Assembly (NCBI GenBank): GCA_030407315.1
Contig: JALQPE010000214.1
Location: forward strand, 1-51,087
Length of the DNA: 51,087 bases
From: Asparagopsis taxiformis
Lineage: Eukaryota > Rhodophyta > Florideophyceae > Bonnemaisoniales > Bonnemaisoniaceae
Direction of reading: 5' to 3'
This document shows, piece after piece, positions 20,069 to 30,675 of this stretch. Every line of letters begins with the position of its first letter. Positions within the stretch are counted from its first letter, which is position 1. A program made the position numbers and the translations under genes. Under the pieces are notes generated by a model. The model saw only the letters and a program-made list of their open reading frames with translations, was not told the origin of the DNA and searched no databases.

Positions 20069-20073
20069 ATTTG

Positions 20074-20500
20074 CACTGTCTGGCAGACAGTACGGAACAC
20101 TGTCTGCAGACAGTAAAAAACACTGTCTCACAGTACTGTCTGAGGCAGTGAATGGAGACAGTAAAAATTAATGATTTATTCAATAGTTGGATATGATGTA
20201 ATTTACTGTACTGGGCAGTGTTGGCGGATAGTGTTTTGTATTGGCCAAGGCAACATGGCCGGATAGTGAAATACGCTGCCTGGGACAATAGATGGAACCA
20301 ACACGGTGCACTGTCCTGGGCAGTACCTGGAGACAGTGATTTTCACTGTCCTGGGCAGTACCTGGAGACAGTGATTTTCATTGTCCTGGGCAGTACCTGG
20401 AGACAGTGATTTTCACTGTCCTAGGCAGTACCTGTAGACAGTATTTCGTGCTGCCCTGGGCAGCACCTGGAGACAGTAAAAGTAGTGTCCTGATATAGTA
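20074..20500. repeat. GACAGT / ACTGTC repeat tract, right half, with a 35-bp tandem array
   Basis: Continuation of the tract at 6121-6381 on the other side of the retrotransposon. From 20309 five units of 35 bp follow each other (starts near 20309, 20344, 20379, 20414, 20449), each beginning CACTGTCCTGGGCAGTACCT and ending AGACAGTGATTTT. Each unit can fold on itself because CACTGTC and GACAGTG are complements. Together with the left half it lies between copy A (minus) and the transposase at 22280 (plus), so it may have been a shared divergent control region or an element end. Confidence 0.85.
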
Positions 20501-22279
20501 AAATTCGGTGTCTGGGAGTGGTGGATGAGATGGAGCGTCACGCTGTCGTGGGCATCTTTCTGGGGTAGAGGAAGGCAGTTCTAGCGCTATGAGGATGGGG
20601 CATGGACGGTATTCATATGGGAATGGACAGAATAGTACGGCTAGGAATTTTTATTTCGTAGTGACTATGAGCTAGCGAGAGGTATACGCGGTAGGATAGG
20701 TAGCAATCTAAGAGGGTGCGATATGGGAAGCTTCACTCTGGATTTGTTTATTTGCGCAGGCTACATTGCGAATATACAATCCCTATGTTAAAAATGCTAC
20801 TACAACTAACACTATTCCGACGAGTAAAACTAAAACTACTAGAAAAGTCTAGAAATCTATCAACTGATTGAGCTGCATGAAGAAGCTAGGAAATGAAGAG
20901 AAGAAGAAAAAATGATGTAGAGAAAGGAAACAAGTTAGTGACGTTGAATTGGAGAGGGAAATTGATGGTGATTAGGAGACTAACGTACCTTAACAAATAC
21001 CATTGCATCCCAAATTGAGATATGTACTCACAGGCAGAAAAGAAAAGTAGTGGAGAAGTGGTAAGAGAGAAAGATAAATGAAAGTAGAAGTGGAACACTC
21101 ACCGACTGGAAACCTGAGAAAGAGAAAACGAATAGAAAACTGGGTTAGTGGCGTGAGTTGTGGAAACGTACCATCATGGTTCATATCTGTCGGAGACAAA
21201 GCAACAACTTCAGCTCTGGAAGCAGTATTGATGATCTACAACTTACGCTTTGGAAGCAGTATAGATGATCTGTACTGCTTCCACAGCCGGAGTTGTTGCT
21301 TTGTTTCCGACGGATATGAAGATGGAAACAGGGATCTCCAGAATCTGTTGTTTAAGTAGCACTCTGCGGGCGGAAATGACGTGTACTCTAACAATAGAGG
21401 GATGAATTTGAAACGGAGCGGTGCGATGGGAGGCCCAGAAAAACGATACCTAGGGTGCGAATTACGCTTTGAAGCACATGACCTGGCAGAACAGGCGCAA
21501 AATTATTGTATCTTCTACCGCCTTCTCTAGTCTATAATGACGTCATCACTACAGAAATATAGGAAAAACACTAGCATATGGGGCCTACTGGAAAGGGGGA
21601 GGCGAGGAGTAGGAAAAATGGCGCACTTTCCTGGACGAGGAGTCCGCGCTTCCAGTGATGATTTGGACGGTATATATCGATGACGTCATTGCATGCTCTG
21701 AGCACACTTGGCAGGCAGTCAAAGCGGGCCACGTGGATGTGGGCGGCTAGGAAACAGCAGTGTGGGAGAAATTTTATAATTTTCATGTTGCAAGCGAGCA
21801 GTGAATCTGCATTGCAATATATAAATTTATGCTAATTTAAGATATCACACCGAGTACGATTCAACGAGAGATTGTGCTTTCAACTTGTAAATAGGGCCGA
21901 AAATGGTAGAGTATACGAGTAGGAAGTACGTGTATGAGAAAATCAGATTCAGTATTAGTGCCTAGAGCATCACTGCGAAATAAACGGCCGTTTTCCGGAA
22001 ATGGATACATCTTGGCTGGGTTTGTGGTTAGGGGATGCGATACAAGATAGCAAAACGATGTTGAGTCCGGATGAAATAGCAATCAATGTGCATAAAGCAA
22101 TGAGCATAGGGCAAAGCATTGTGGTGAACCAGTTCATTGGATCGAATGAAAGCCTGGAAAGGTTTCGTAACGGTTAAAAGTAGTAGTACTGTATTGAGAT
22201 AGTAGTCATGTCATAGAAGTTTAGAGTTGTATTCTATGCAACAAAACTGAGCGAAGAAGAAAAGAACAAAAACATCAAG
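20501..22279. other. Gene-free upstream region of the transposase
   Basis: About 1.8 kb with no supported gene; the short frames here have no protein-like character. It holds the inverted repeat at 21183-21317 and two TGACGTCA palindromes (near 21538 and 21681) of the kind bound by bZIP factors. No TATA box or initiator is clear before the ATG at 22280. Confidence 0.5.
21183..21317. repeat. Imperfect inverted repeat with nested repeat in the loop
   Basis: Outer arms: ATATCTGTCGGAGACAAAGC at the left and, at the right, the complement of GTCGGAAACAAAGCAACAAC. Between them GGAAGCAGTAT-GATGATCT occurs twice, and the second copy is followed by its own complement, AGTACTGCTTCC-like. A fold-back element is the simplest reading. 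Confidence 0.7.
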
Positions 22280-25200
22280 ATGGCTCCGAGACGGACTCCT
22301 ATTCGAAAGAAAACCACAAGTCGTAGGACAAAGGCGAGATTCGATTCACTCAATGTGGCCAGTCCCAGTAAACAGCTTCCTGGGAAACTGCAGGGAGAAA
22401 TCCGCAGCAGTGATGCAGCCTGCATGAACAAAGAAATCCCGAGAGGTAATGAGCTACGACGTGAGTGTACCACAGATGACCTATTGGAGTCCCCAATCCC
22501 TATGGGTGACACAATAGAAGGTTGTATTGATGTGTACAGCAACAACGATGAAGCTGGAAGTGACATCTACGTAGCATCGAGCACGCTAATGGAATCGGAA
22601 GAAGCAACCGGACGAGGTTCTGATTCCATTTCAACTGGAGGCCCGATAGACCGAAATGCTGGGGATGAAGCATGTGGTGATTTCAAGGCATTACTACAAT
22701 GGCCTGCGATGTATGGGGCTCTTCAGCTGAGTGGAACTCAAAGAATGACAAGAGCCCACTATGAAGGTACCCTGTTCGGAATGAATTTCCGCAGAGATCC
22801 AAGTGAGCACGTCCCGTCGGACTCTGTGATGCGACAGAAGATACTACCATTCTTGAGGAAACACTGCTATGCAAAGAGCTGTGACATCGAGTTTCCGATA
22901 GACCTTCGAAAGAGCGGAGCAAGAGCTGCACAGCATCGAGGTGCAGTAGGAACCCGTGGAACAACAGATGACAGAGACAATTGTGGAGGAATGGCGAAAG
23001 TTCGTATTGTACTCCCAAGCACATGGGCTCTGAAAGATGTCCAGACTCGACCAATCTTTGAATCATTCCGCAGTGATGCGAACAATCGAAGCTCGGAAGG
23101 AGAAAAATCAACCGCAGAGTGCAGCATTGAAGATTCGTTCATTGCAAAGTGCAGGAGGGGTGTTTTGAGCGACCCATTCGTTCGCACAGCAGTTGTTCCC
23201 ATTGACAGCGATGGGAAAAAGGGTTTGAAGCACATTTATGTACCTGATGGAACAGCAATTCGAATCCGATGTCATCCAGGAGCTCGTCAGGTTGCCGTCA
23301 TCGAAAGAGCAAAAGGGTTCAGGAAGAATGACAGAGATGGTGGGAAACCGAAGAGGAGAAGAGTGGCGGTTACGTCGTTGTGGGAACTTCATGCTAGGAC
23401 CATAGTTACCTATGAGGCTCGACACGACGGTGAGCATGATGTGCATGTCGAAAAATATCTGCAGCCGCGAATGTCACATCTATTGGAATGGGAGAGGCAG
23501 CATGCTCTGCGAGCGATATCGCAATGTGTAATCGGAGCAGGAGCCAAGGGAAAAGGAACACGAGCTGGGGACGTGATAACCGTTCTATTACCAATTGGAA
23601 TGGAAGAGGGTGATATTGTTCCACACGTCGTATTGGTGAACAGGTATTTGAAAGAGCAGGTCGGAGAAGCATCCACCATGTTACTTTGCTTTTCACCGGG
23701 CGCGAGCTTTGCTGAAGCCAGAAACCCGCCCGATAGACTAGGAAGCCCCAACTATGAAGAAATTCGTGTTTCAGGGGTGTTCTCGGATGGTTTCGGAGAC
23801 CACAGGTCGCAATGGCACCCAGCGTCTCCGCGAGAAGATGCACCATGTTGGGGAAAGCTGGAGGATGGTCGAAACTACTTTGTTTACCGATTTCTCCTTT
23901 ACACGGATGACTTTGAACCATTCACAAGCAGGAAGGGAAGTTTTGGTGGATGCTATATGTTACCTCTCAATCTACCGCCTCGGAAAAGGGGAAGCTACCA
24001 AGCGGTTCGAGTGATTGGTTTGCCACCTCCGGGAGTGTCCACAAATTGTGTATTGCGATATATCGTTCAAGATATAGTGCGAGGAAGCACAGAGGGTTTC
24101 CCAACGAAAAATGCAGAGGGAGAAGATATTGTGGTATTTCTAGACCCAGTGGGGAGCATTGGAGACTATCCTGCAGTTTCACATACCCTGGATGTTCTTG
24201 GACACACATCAAACTCTCCGTGCCACATCTGCAGTTTCCGCAAATATGACCTGAGCAGTACTGGTGGCACGAAGAATGCATACACTTCGGTAGTGAACGG
24301 GCAAACATCGACGCATGCCAGGAGCAAGTATCGGAATGCATCGACACGTAAGGATGCCACAGAAACCCAGCTTCGCACTCTCGGACTGGCTGCAGAAGAA
24401 GGGGAAGATTTACCATTTCATGTCCTGAGCACTTCCTTGGAAGCAGTGCAGGAAGAAGTACCGAAGACGGAAAACGGGGTTTCAGTTGTCCCAGCAATTT
24501 TTGACCCGTACCGTTCCGCAGTGATAGCACCTGACCATCTATTGTCTGGACTGGCACAAGATGTACTGAACGCTTGTATTTCAGCTGCCAGCCCACGAAT
24601 TCGAGAGGTAGCTGAATTGCAAATTCTGGGCGCTCTGAAGAAGTTCAGGATGGGAAGGCAGAACCGTTTATTTGGAACCAACAATCTGCTTTCCATGAAC
24701 ATGAGTGACATATTCAGTGTGCTTCTGATAGCACCTATGGCATTCGAAAACGCAGCTCGAATGATGGATGGGAAAGGGGAAGGTCATCGTGAAAAATTTG
24801 ATGGGGCCGTCAAACTAGTAGTGATGTTTCAGAAGCTGGTTTCGTGTATTAGTTTCATGCCCGTATGGTGGAAAGACGGTCCACATGAAGTAGAGACGGC
24901 TGACGGAGAAGGTGGCAGGAATGAATACATTCTGGGAAGAACTGTAGACTACGTGGAGACGTTGAATGAGTATTGTCGGAAAGTGAAGGGAGCAGGAGCA
25001 CATTTGGACAAGCCTAATGTTCATCGTCTTGTCGAGTTTTGTGTTCATACGCTTCCTGCCTACGGCTCTGTGAAGCACGTGCAGGAGCTTATATTCGAAC
25101 GGATGCATCAGCCGCTGAAGAAAGGTGTGAGAATGTCCAATCACCAAAGCGAACAGCTTTCAGCGCTGGAATTAGTTCTTGCGGATGACTGGCAGACGAG

Positions 25201-26083
25201 AGTGGCCATTGTTTTGCGCGAAATCGGCATGGAGCCACAACATTGGTCCTCGTCCGAATGCTCTCAAATGGTCAACGTTCTTTCACAGGAGCTAGGGAGA
25301 GAAATAGATGTGGAAGACGAGGTAGTGAAAAACTGCTTCCAGGAACCGGTTCTCCAGCTTCTCTCCCAGCGTCGAGGAAAGATATTGTCGGCGGATGGTG
25401 AAATTGTGACGTGGAGAGGGCATGGAGGTATATCTATTGACGAGGTCAAGGAGTACATGAATGGAAAATGTGATATGGCAGAGGGTTCTGTAGGTGTTTT
25501 CAAACGGTTCTTTACCGAAAGGTACGGAAGCGGAACAAGCGGGTGTGGAAAGTATGCCGAATGGGTGAGAAGAGTTTCTAGAAGCACTACGACAGAGTGG
25601 GGAAGGAAAACAGTGCAGAGGTCTGGCTCTCTAGAATCAGGAGCTATCATCCATGCTGTTTGCCCTGAACAGATGAAATGTGAGGATGGTGCAACTTCAC
25701 AAGCGATTCTGTACCCGGCGTCTCGTCTCACATCAGAGATAATGCGGGGAAGAATTAATTATGAACCGCGGTTTTTTATTGTTCTAGCGTTCTTTATCCT
25801 GAGGAACGAGAGTGCGAGAGATGAGCAAGGTACAGCTTATGGAGTTTGCCTGGGTTTGCAAAAAACTGATGAAGGAGTGTTCAAGGTCGAAGAGAGGCGA
25901 CGAACAGTAATTGTGGAGATGAGTGAGGGAGTCACTGAGGTGTTTGGTATGCACTATTGCAATGGTAGTGTATGCGAATATGATGAGAACATGAGGGAGG
26001 TAAGGCACGGACCCGGACTGCTGGAGGGTGGAGAGATATATGCACTATGTAGGCGAGACGGATTTCCACCGAGGGCTGCATGA
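22280..26083 (+). CDS. CMC (CACTA/Plavaka-like) DNA transposase
   Basis: An uninterrupted 1267-codon frame from an ATG, with a very basic start (MAPRRTPIRKKTTSRRTK) suited to nuclear import. Around residues 615-655 it has the pattern IVVFLDPVGSIGDYP...GHTSNSPCHIC. This matches the conserved Asp-Tyr/Phe-Pro ... Gly ... Pro-Cys-x-x-Cys block of TNP2/Plavaka transposases, where the Asp is a candidate catalytic residue. Further on, DHLLSGLAQDVLNAC (about residue 750) takes the place of the D-x-x-H-N block, and ERMHQPLKKGVRMSN (about 945) that of the E-x-x-H-x-x-x-K block. The last 150 residues, with a hydrophobic strand (FFIVLAFFILR), resemble a sheet-rich tail. No second gene of the element is attached on its 3' side; the palindromic repeats follow 120 bp downstream. 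It could mobilise the neighbouring palindrome-flanked cargo, which is not proven. Confidence 0.72.
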   Translation: MAPRRTPIRKKTTSRRTKARFDSLNVASPSKQLPGKLQGEIRSSDAACMNKEIPRGNELRRECTTDDLLESPIPMGDTIEGCIDVYSNNDEAGSDIYVASSTLMESEEATGRGSDSISTGGPIDRNAGDEACGDFKALLQWPAMYGALQLSGTQRMTRAHYEGTLFGMNFRRDPSEHVPSDSVMRQKILPFLRKHCYAKSCDIEFPIDLRKSGARAAQHRGAVGTRGTTDDRDNCGGMAKVRIVLPSTWALKDVQTRPIFESFRSDANNRSSEGEKSTAECSIEDSFIAKCRRGVLSDPFVRTAVVPIDSDGKKGLKHIYVPDGTAIRIRCHPGARQVAVIERAKGFRKNDRDGGKPKRRRVAVTSLWELHARTIVTYEARHDGEHDVHVEKYLQPRMSHLLEWERQHALRAISQCVIGAGAKGKGTRAGDVITVLLPIGMEEGDIVPHVVLVNRYLKEQVGEASTMLLCFSPGASFAEARNPPDRLGSPNYEEIRVSGVFSDGFGDHRSQWHPASPREDAPCWGKLEDGRNYFVYRFLLYTDDFEPFTSRKGSFGGCYMLPLNLPPRKRGSYQAVRVIGLPPPGVSTNCVLRYIVQDIVRGSTEGFPTKNAEGEDIVVFLDPVGSIGDYPAVSHTLDVLGHTSNSPCHICSFRKYDLSSTGGTKNAYTSVVNGQTSTHARSKYRNASTRKDATETQLRTLGLAAEEGEDLPFHVLSTSLEAVQEEVPKTENGVSVVPAIFDPYRSAVIAPDHLLSGLAQDVLNACISAASPRIREVAELQILGALKKFRMGRQNRLFGTNNLLSMNMSDIFSVLLIAPMAFENAARMMDGKGEGHREKFDGAVKLVVMFQKLVSCISFMPVWWKDGPHEVETADGEGGRNEYILGRTVDYVETLNEYCRKVKGAGAHLDKPNVHRLVEFCVHTLPAYGSVKHVQELIFERMHQPLKKGVRMSNHQSEQLSALELVLADDWQTRVAIVLREIGMEPQHWSSSECSQMVNVLSQELGREIDVEDEVVKNCFQEPVLQLLSQRRGKILSADGEIVTWRGHGGISIDEVKEYMNGKCDMAEGSVGVFKRFFTERYGSGTSGCGKYAEWVRRVSRSTTTEWGRKTVQRSGSLESGAIIHAVCPEQMKCEDGATSQAILYPASRLTSEIMRGRINYEPRFFIVLAFFILRNESARDEQGTAYGVCLGLQKTDEGVFKVEERRRTVIVEMSEGVTEVFGMHYCNGSVCEYDENMREVRHGPGLLEGGEIYALCRRDGFPPRAA

Positions 26084-26205
26084 TTTTCAGGGAAGAATAA
26101 AATGAATAACCAGATGCATCACATATGAATTGTACACTCTAGGGCGGTGGTGGATTGGTGCAAAGTAGTGGGGAGAGGATCTGAGAGGATGGAGGGAGGT
26201 ATGCA

Positions 26206-26462
26206 TACAGCAAAGTCATCGTTACGATGACTTTGCTGTAAGAAAACGTTTCATTACAGCGGCCACATTTTTTACCCGGTAAAGAAATCATGGCTGCTGT
26301 AATGTTTTCTTTTCTTACAGCAAAGTCATCGTAACGATGACTTTGCTGTAAGAAAACGTTTCATTACAGCGGCCACATTTTTTTACCCGGTAAAGAAATC
26401 ATGGCTGCTGTAATGTTTTCTTTTCTTACAGCAAAGTCATCGTAACGATGACTTTGCTGTAA
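26206..26462. repeat. Three tandem 110-bp units made of nested palindromes
   Basis: The core hairpin has arms TTACAGCAAAGTCATCG and CGATGACTTTGCTGTAA around TAA or TTA, at 26206-26240, 26315-26351 and 26426-26462. Between the cores lies a second inverted repeat (CATTACAGCGGCCA ... TGGCTGCTGTAATG) with TTTACCCGGTAAA in its centre. The same core hairpin recurs once at 34450-34482, so the motif brackets the two modifier genes in between. The rest of 26463-27162 shows no gene and no other clear structure. Confidence 0.93.
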
Positions 26463-27162
26463 GAAAACGTTTCATTACAGCAAATTCATCGATAGTTAAG
26501 GTTAAGTAACCAACTTTAGGATGTCCAGAGGACCTGCTCGTTGTAAGGAATAAGGAATATTGATCAACTGACGAAGAGGAAGCATTTTGAATCGACTAGG
26601 GTAGGAACGCAATGAGATTTGGTATGCAAGAAAACTGAATCGCAGTAGTGAATAGGTAGTTGAAATGAATTCATATTGATGTTCTTTGGTGTATTGTCCA
26701 TTGGAGCACATTGAAAACCATTTATATGATCACCGTTTAAATAGTCTATGAATCCTTTGCAGCCGAGTACGCCAATAGGAAGAAATTCAAGCAGTGGCCT
26801 GCACGGGAACCGTTCATTTGTGAGTAGCAAAAGTTAGTGTAGAAATGAATTTTTCAGACTTGTAGGAGAGGTGGATCGTAGTAAATGTATAAAACTCACG
26901 TAGAATCGATTGATAGGAATCAATGGTACGGAAGAAGAAGCGAGGTGGAGAGTGTGGATGAAATAGGTTGTTGGAATATGAATGATAATTGACGTGGTGA
27001 GGTAAACGGGTTCGATTGCATTATATGCGCTAGAGGTACATACTATTAGGTGTAGATTGATGGAAAGGGCTAAACGCTTTGTGGAGGTATCAGGATCAGG
27101 TAGAGTCAGAGGTGCTGAGCGGGTGCAGCGTAAGGTTCATCAGGACTGAACGTAGGTAGGGA

Positions 27163-30100
27163 ATGTCTTGTCCGGACAGTATAAGAGAGGAAGCTGAGAG
27201 ACGGGAAGCGCACTCGGAGGTACCACAATTGTGGATTTCATCGTCTACACAACATTTGAACAGAGAACCGATTGAACGAACTGAGATTGCAGGGATTACA
27301 ATGGGAGACAATAGTATCATGAATACTACAGCGGAGAAGAGCAATTCTCCTTCTGCTGAAGAGAAAAGCATCACTATTGCTCAGTACAGCTCTTCTAAAG
27401 TGCAAGTTGATCCTCGCAAAGTGAAATTTCCGACAGTGACCTCCCGTTTGGTGCGACCGGGTCGTGTAAACGAACTGGCCAGCATTTTCATGGATAGAGG
27501 TTTCTCTACCACTGGAACTATGATTACAGTCTGCAAAATGGAAGATAACGAAGGAGACGAGTTTTACTGCATCGATGGCTCTCATCGCATAGCTGCTCTG
27601 CAACTATGCCTGGAGAAGTACTCAGGAAAGAACAGGGATTCCTTGGAATTGGTTTGGGTACAACAGTTGATTGCGCCGAACGGGCGTCTAATTTTCGATG
27701 CGCTGGAGGTTCTGAAACTGTCTCTCGAAGCCAATATACAAACTCACGATGTCGCTTCTGTGAGCATTGCCGACAATGTGTGTGCGGTCATAGAGTTTCT
27801 CAGGTTTTCCAACCAGATGGATCTTCCTGTTGTCCGGCTTATTCCTATTCTGAAAGAAGTGAGCTATATTCTGCCGTCCGACAGGAACCGTTCGGAGAAC
27901 TCGTATAGGCAGTACATCAACATTGCGAAGGGGTTCAATCGCACAGACAGCGTTGCTTTCGTGTACTGGAGCTCTATCCCTAGCGTTTACAATGCTTTGG
28001 ATAGGAACAGAGAAATCGAGGATGCAAGAACCGAGGGAAGAGATCCGGACTTTTCTCGAATTGACTCTGCCGATATGTACGGGTGCGTGCTCGATCTTGT
28101 CAATAACGCAATATTCCGCAATGGCACGGACGGACGCGGGACGCGCGATAAGGAGTGGTTCCAGTGGTTTGTGCTCGAGATGACAGCGTCGTGGACAAGG
28201 ATGAGGAGGAAGAGAGGACTTGTCAGAAATATCGGAAGCGGAAGTCCGTTCACGATGCGCACTTGGCTACTGGCTCTGTTGGCCATCTATGATATGGCAG
28301 AGGTCGTCCGCAAGTGGTTGAACTCTGCAACGATGGAGGAATTCGTGCGAACGGATTTGGCAGCAGAAAACGCGAAGGAGGTCGGGGATAATGATCATCG
28401 CATTGGAGAGCGCATTGTATTCGTCCTTGTCGACTTTCATGACGACGTGGTAGACAGTAGCAGTCTGAGAACCAAGAACGGGATGTTTACAAACAGTTTT
28501 TACGACAAACTGGAATATGCTACCGGGACAAAGGCAATGCAGGAGACGAAAGCGGAGGAGGAGAGGGAACGGAATCGCATGACCCCCGGAGAAATAGAAA
28601 AAGCACTTGTTGATGGCGCCAAAGCAGAAGACGAAGAAGCACCTACTGCCGCAGAACAGGGAAATAATTCTACAGAGAAGGAAACGGTGGAAACTTCTGG
28701 TCCTGTTCAAGCAGAAGAAGGAGTATCTGCCGAAGCCCAAGTAGAGCAGGAAGTTTCTGCTGTTGTGGAGGAAGAACAGGAAATTACTCCAAATGTGGTG
28801 GCTGAAGAAGTGATTCCTGCTGTCGCGACGAAAGCAATAGAAGAGGCACCTCTGAGCACCCCGAAAGAAGCAGAAGACCGTCCTGCCGCAGCAAAAGAGG
28901 GAGGACAGGAACGTCCTGCCACGCGTCTTGCAGCAGCTGAGAAGAGGGAAGCAGAACGTCTTGCTGTTCTCCAAAAAGAACAGGAACGTCTTTCAGCTTC
29001 AAGGGCAGAGCGGGAAAGTCGTGCCAGGGATAATTCGCCGGGAAGGATTGTCAGAGAAGATCTTCCTCAGGGAAGGAAACAAAGCGGCGATACGCAAAGT
29101 CTGGATATCAACTTGGACAATAGTGGTCGCATGGACATAGACACGCCTGGACAACAAGCTGGAGATGCGCAGAACCGCTCTGTGATATTGAAACTTCGAA
29201 TCAGGACACCAGAAACTTACAGCACTAGCCCGGCCGAAGTGGACACGGAGAATTCGGGAAGAAGCAGGAGTTCTGGTGGAAGCGGCGATGAAAACGAGTC
29301 CAGGTTGCATAAGAAGCGAAGAAGGGAAGATACTAGCGCGAAGTTTTCTGAGCCCAATACGCCGGATGACAACATTGAGATTGGGCCTCCCCGGGAAAAG
29401 AAGAGTAGAGTCAATGCAAGAAAACGAACGACTGGAGAAGAAGCACCACTCTTCACTGACGAGCAAGAAAACTCCCTTCCAGACCGCACATTCGCAGAGG
29501 ACATACCTGAGAAGCTGCCTTTATGCGTTCCTTCCAACTCGAGAATGAAGTATTATATCACAGAAGAAGACATTGATACAATCCGGACGGAGATAATGGA
29601 AGCAGCTGCAGGCTACTCTACTTTGGTATGTCCCCTCGGTTCTTGTGAAAGCCAACAATACTTCAGCTACCAGAGAAGAATGATCGACGAGCTTGGTTAC
29701 GTGGTGTTGCAAGACATTTTCTCTTCTACTACAGTGGGAGCAGCTACGCACGAGTTATTCACACAGATGGCCAGCACATTCCAAGGTACTACAAGTGGCT
29801 CAAGTGCAAGTCAGAAGAACCCGTGGAAACCACTTCGACCGAAAGACAGCACTGGTGTATTCAAGACGGACCGGAAAAGCATCTGCGATGACCTTGAGCA
29901 AGAAAGCGCGCGGCAGTACAGGAACAAGCTGATTCTGGAGCTAGGTAAGGCGATTTGTGCGGAGAACCTGAAGCTCGGGTTTGGAAGAGAAGAAGCGGTG
30001 GTCTTTCCAGAAACGGGTCTTCGTCTGATTTTGACCGCAGAAGGTAGTCAGGAGCAGCTTTTGCATACCGATGTTCCCGTCCGTGAGGGAACTGGAACTG

Positions 30101-30528
30101 GTCCTCTCAACTCGCCATCATATTTCATGATGGCTGCTGGTGCGGATGGGTTCATCATTCGTATCGCCAAGTTCAGCCATGTGTGCCTAAGTCATCCAGC
30201 GAAAGACAAGTACCGTGTGCCAGTGACGAACGTGCGCATCCCACCGTATTCCCTGCTTGTATGCCGAACGGACGTGTATCACGGAGGAATGGGATTCGCG
30301 GAGGGTCGTTCTTCGGTGAGGTACCAGCATCCTATCCGGTCCCATCTATCACTGCGAACTTCCAGGGAGAAGTTGCTACAGCCTCCCTTCAATGTCAACT
30401 ACTGTTGGACTACAAAGATACGCTTAGAGATGTTACGGGGCCCAATAAATTGCATGGAAAAATATTTTGAGTATTACTTTAGTATTACATTGATTATTGA
30501 GCTAACAGTCGATGTAGTTATCTTGTAA
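27163..30528 (+). CDS. ParB-like domain / 2-oxoglutarate-Fe(II) dioxygenase fusion protein
   Basis: An uninterrupted 1121-codon frame. Residues about 85-150 form a ParB/sulfiredoxin-like domain with RVNELASIFMDRGF and the signature IDGSHRIAAL. A helical region follows to about 440. Residues 460-790 are low-complexity, Glu/Ala-rich, with basic clusters (KKRRRED, REKKSR) that look like nuclear localisation signals. The C-terminal 270 residues look like a double-stranded beta-helix dioxygenase: an entry helix GYVVLQDIFSSTTVGAATHE, then the iron ligands H968-x-D970 in HTDV, a strand SYFMMAAGADGF, H1040 in DVYHGGMGF, and R1053 or R1059 as candidate 2-oxoglutarate ligand. Known relatives of this fold oxidise methylated bases, proteins or small molecules; the substrate here is unknown. 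It is 150 bp upstream of, and on the same strand as, the ParB-methyltransferase-SET gene, so joint function is likely. Confidence 0.8.
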   Translation: MSCPDSIREEAERREAHSEVPQLWISSSTQHLNREPIERTEIAGITMGDNSIMNTTAEKSNSPSAEEKSITIAQYSSSKVQVDPRKVKFPTVTSRLVRPGRVNELASIFMDRGFSTTGTMITVCKMEDNEGDEFYCIDGSHRIAALQLCLEKYSGKNRDSLELVWVQQLIAPNGRLIFDALEVLKLSLEANIQTHDVASVSIADNVCAVIEFLRFSNQMDLPVVRLIPILKEVSYILPSDRNRSENSYRQYINIAKGFNRTDSVAFVYWSSIPSVYNALDRNREIEDARTEGRDPDFSRIDSADMYGCVLDLVNNAIFRNGTDGRGTRDKEWFQWFVLEMTASWTRMRRKRGLVRNIGSGSPFTMRTWLLALLAIYDMAEVVRKWLNSATMEEFVRTDLAAENAKEVGDNDHRIGERIVFVLVDFHDDVVDSSSLRTKNGMFTNSFYDKLEYATGTKAMQETKAEEERERNRMTPGEIEKALVDGAKAEDEEAPTAAEQGNNSTEKETVETSGPVQAEEGVSAEAQVEQEVSAVVEEEQEITPNVVAEEVIPAVATKAIEEAPLSTPKEAEDRPAAAKEGGQERPATRLAAAEKREAERLAVLQKEQERLSASRAERESRARDNSPGRIVREDLPQGRKQSGDTQSLDINLDNSGRMDIDTPGQQAGDAQNRSVILKLRIRTPETYSTSPAEVDTENSGRSRSSGGSGDENESRLHKKRRREDTSAKFSEPNTPDDNIEIGPPREKKSRVNARKRTTGEEAPLFTDEQENSLPDRTFAEDIPEKLPLCVPSNSRMKYYITEEDIDTIRTEIMEAAAGYSTLVCPLGSCESQQYFSYQRRMIDELGYVVLQDIFSSTTVGAATHELFTQMASTFQGTTSGSSASQKNPWKPLRPKDSTGVFKTDRKSICDDLEQESARQYRNKLILELGKAICAENLKLGFGREEAVVFPETGLRLILTAEGSQEQLLHTDVPVREGTGTGPLNSPSYFMMAAGADGFIIRIAKFSHVCLSHPAKDKYRVPVTNVRIPPYSLLVCRTDVYHGGMGFAEGRSSVRYQHPIRSHLSLRTSREKLLQPPFNVNYCWTTKIRLEMLRGPINCMEKYFEYYFSITLIIELTVDVVIL

Positions 30529-30675
30529 AGGTTCGGACAGGGGTGGAAAGGAAACAGCCACCGAAGTGCTACCACTCGCTGACACTTTGTTTTAAACAAC
30601 CAACTTCTGCTTTGCGCCACCCTGGTCAAGCAGCAACCAACTATCCCTTTCTTATAAACTCTACCTTTGTTCGCC

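Noticed and set aside
21530..21690. Two TGACGTCA motifs as a defined promoter element
   Set aside because: Eight-base palindromes can occur by chance, and no start site is known; mentioned only in the regional note.
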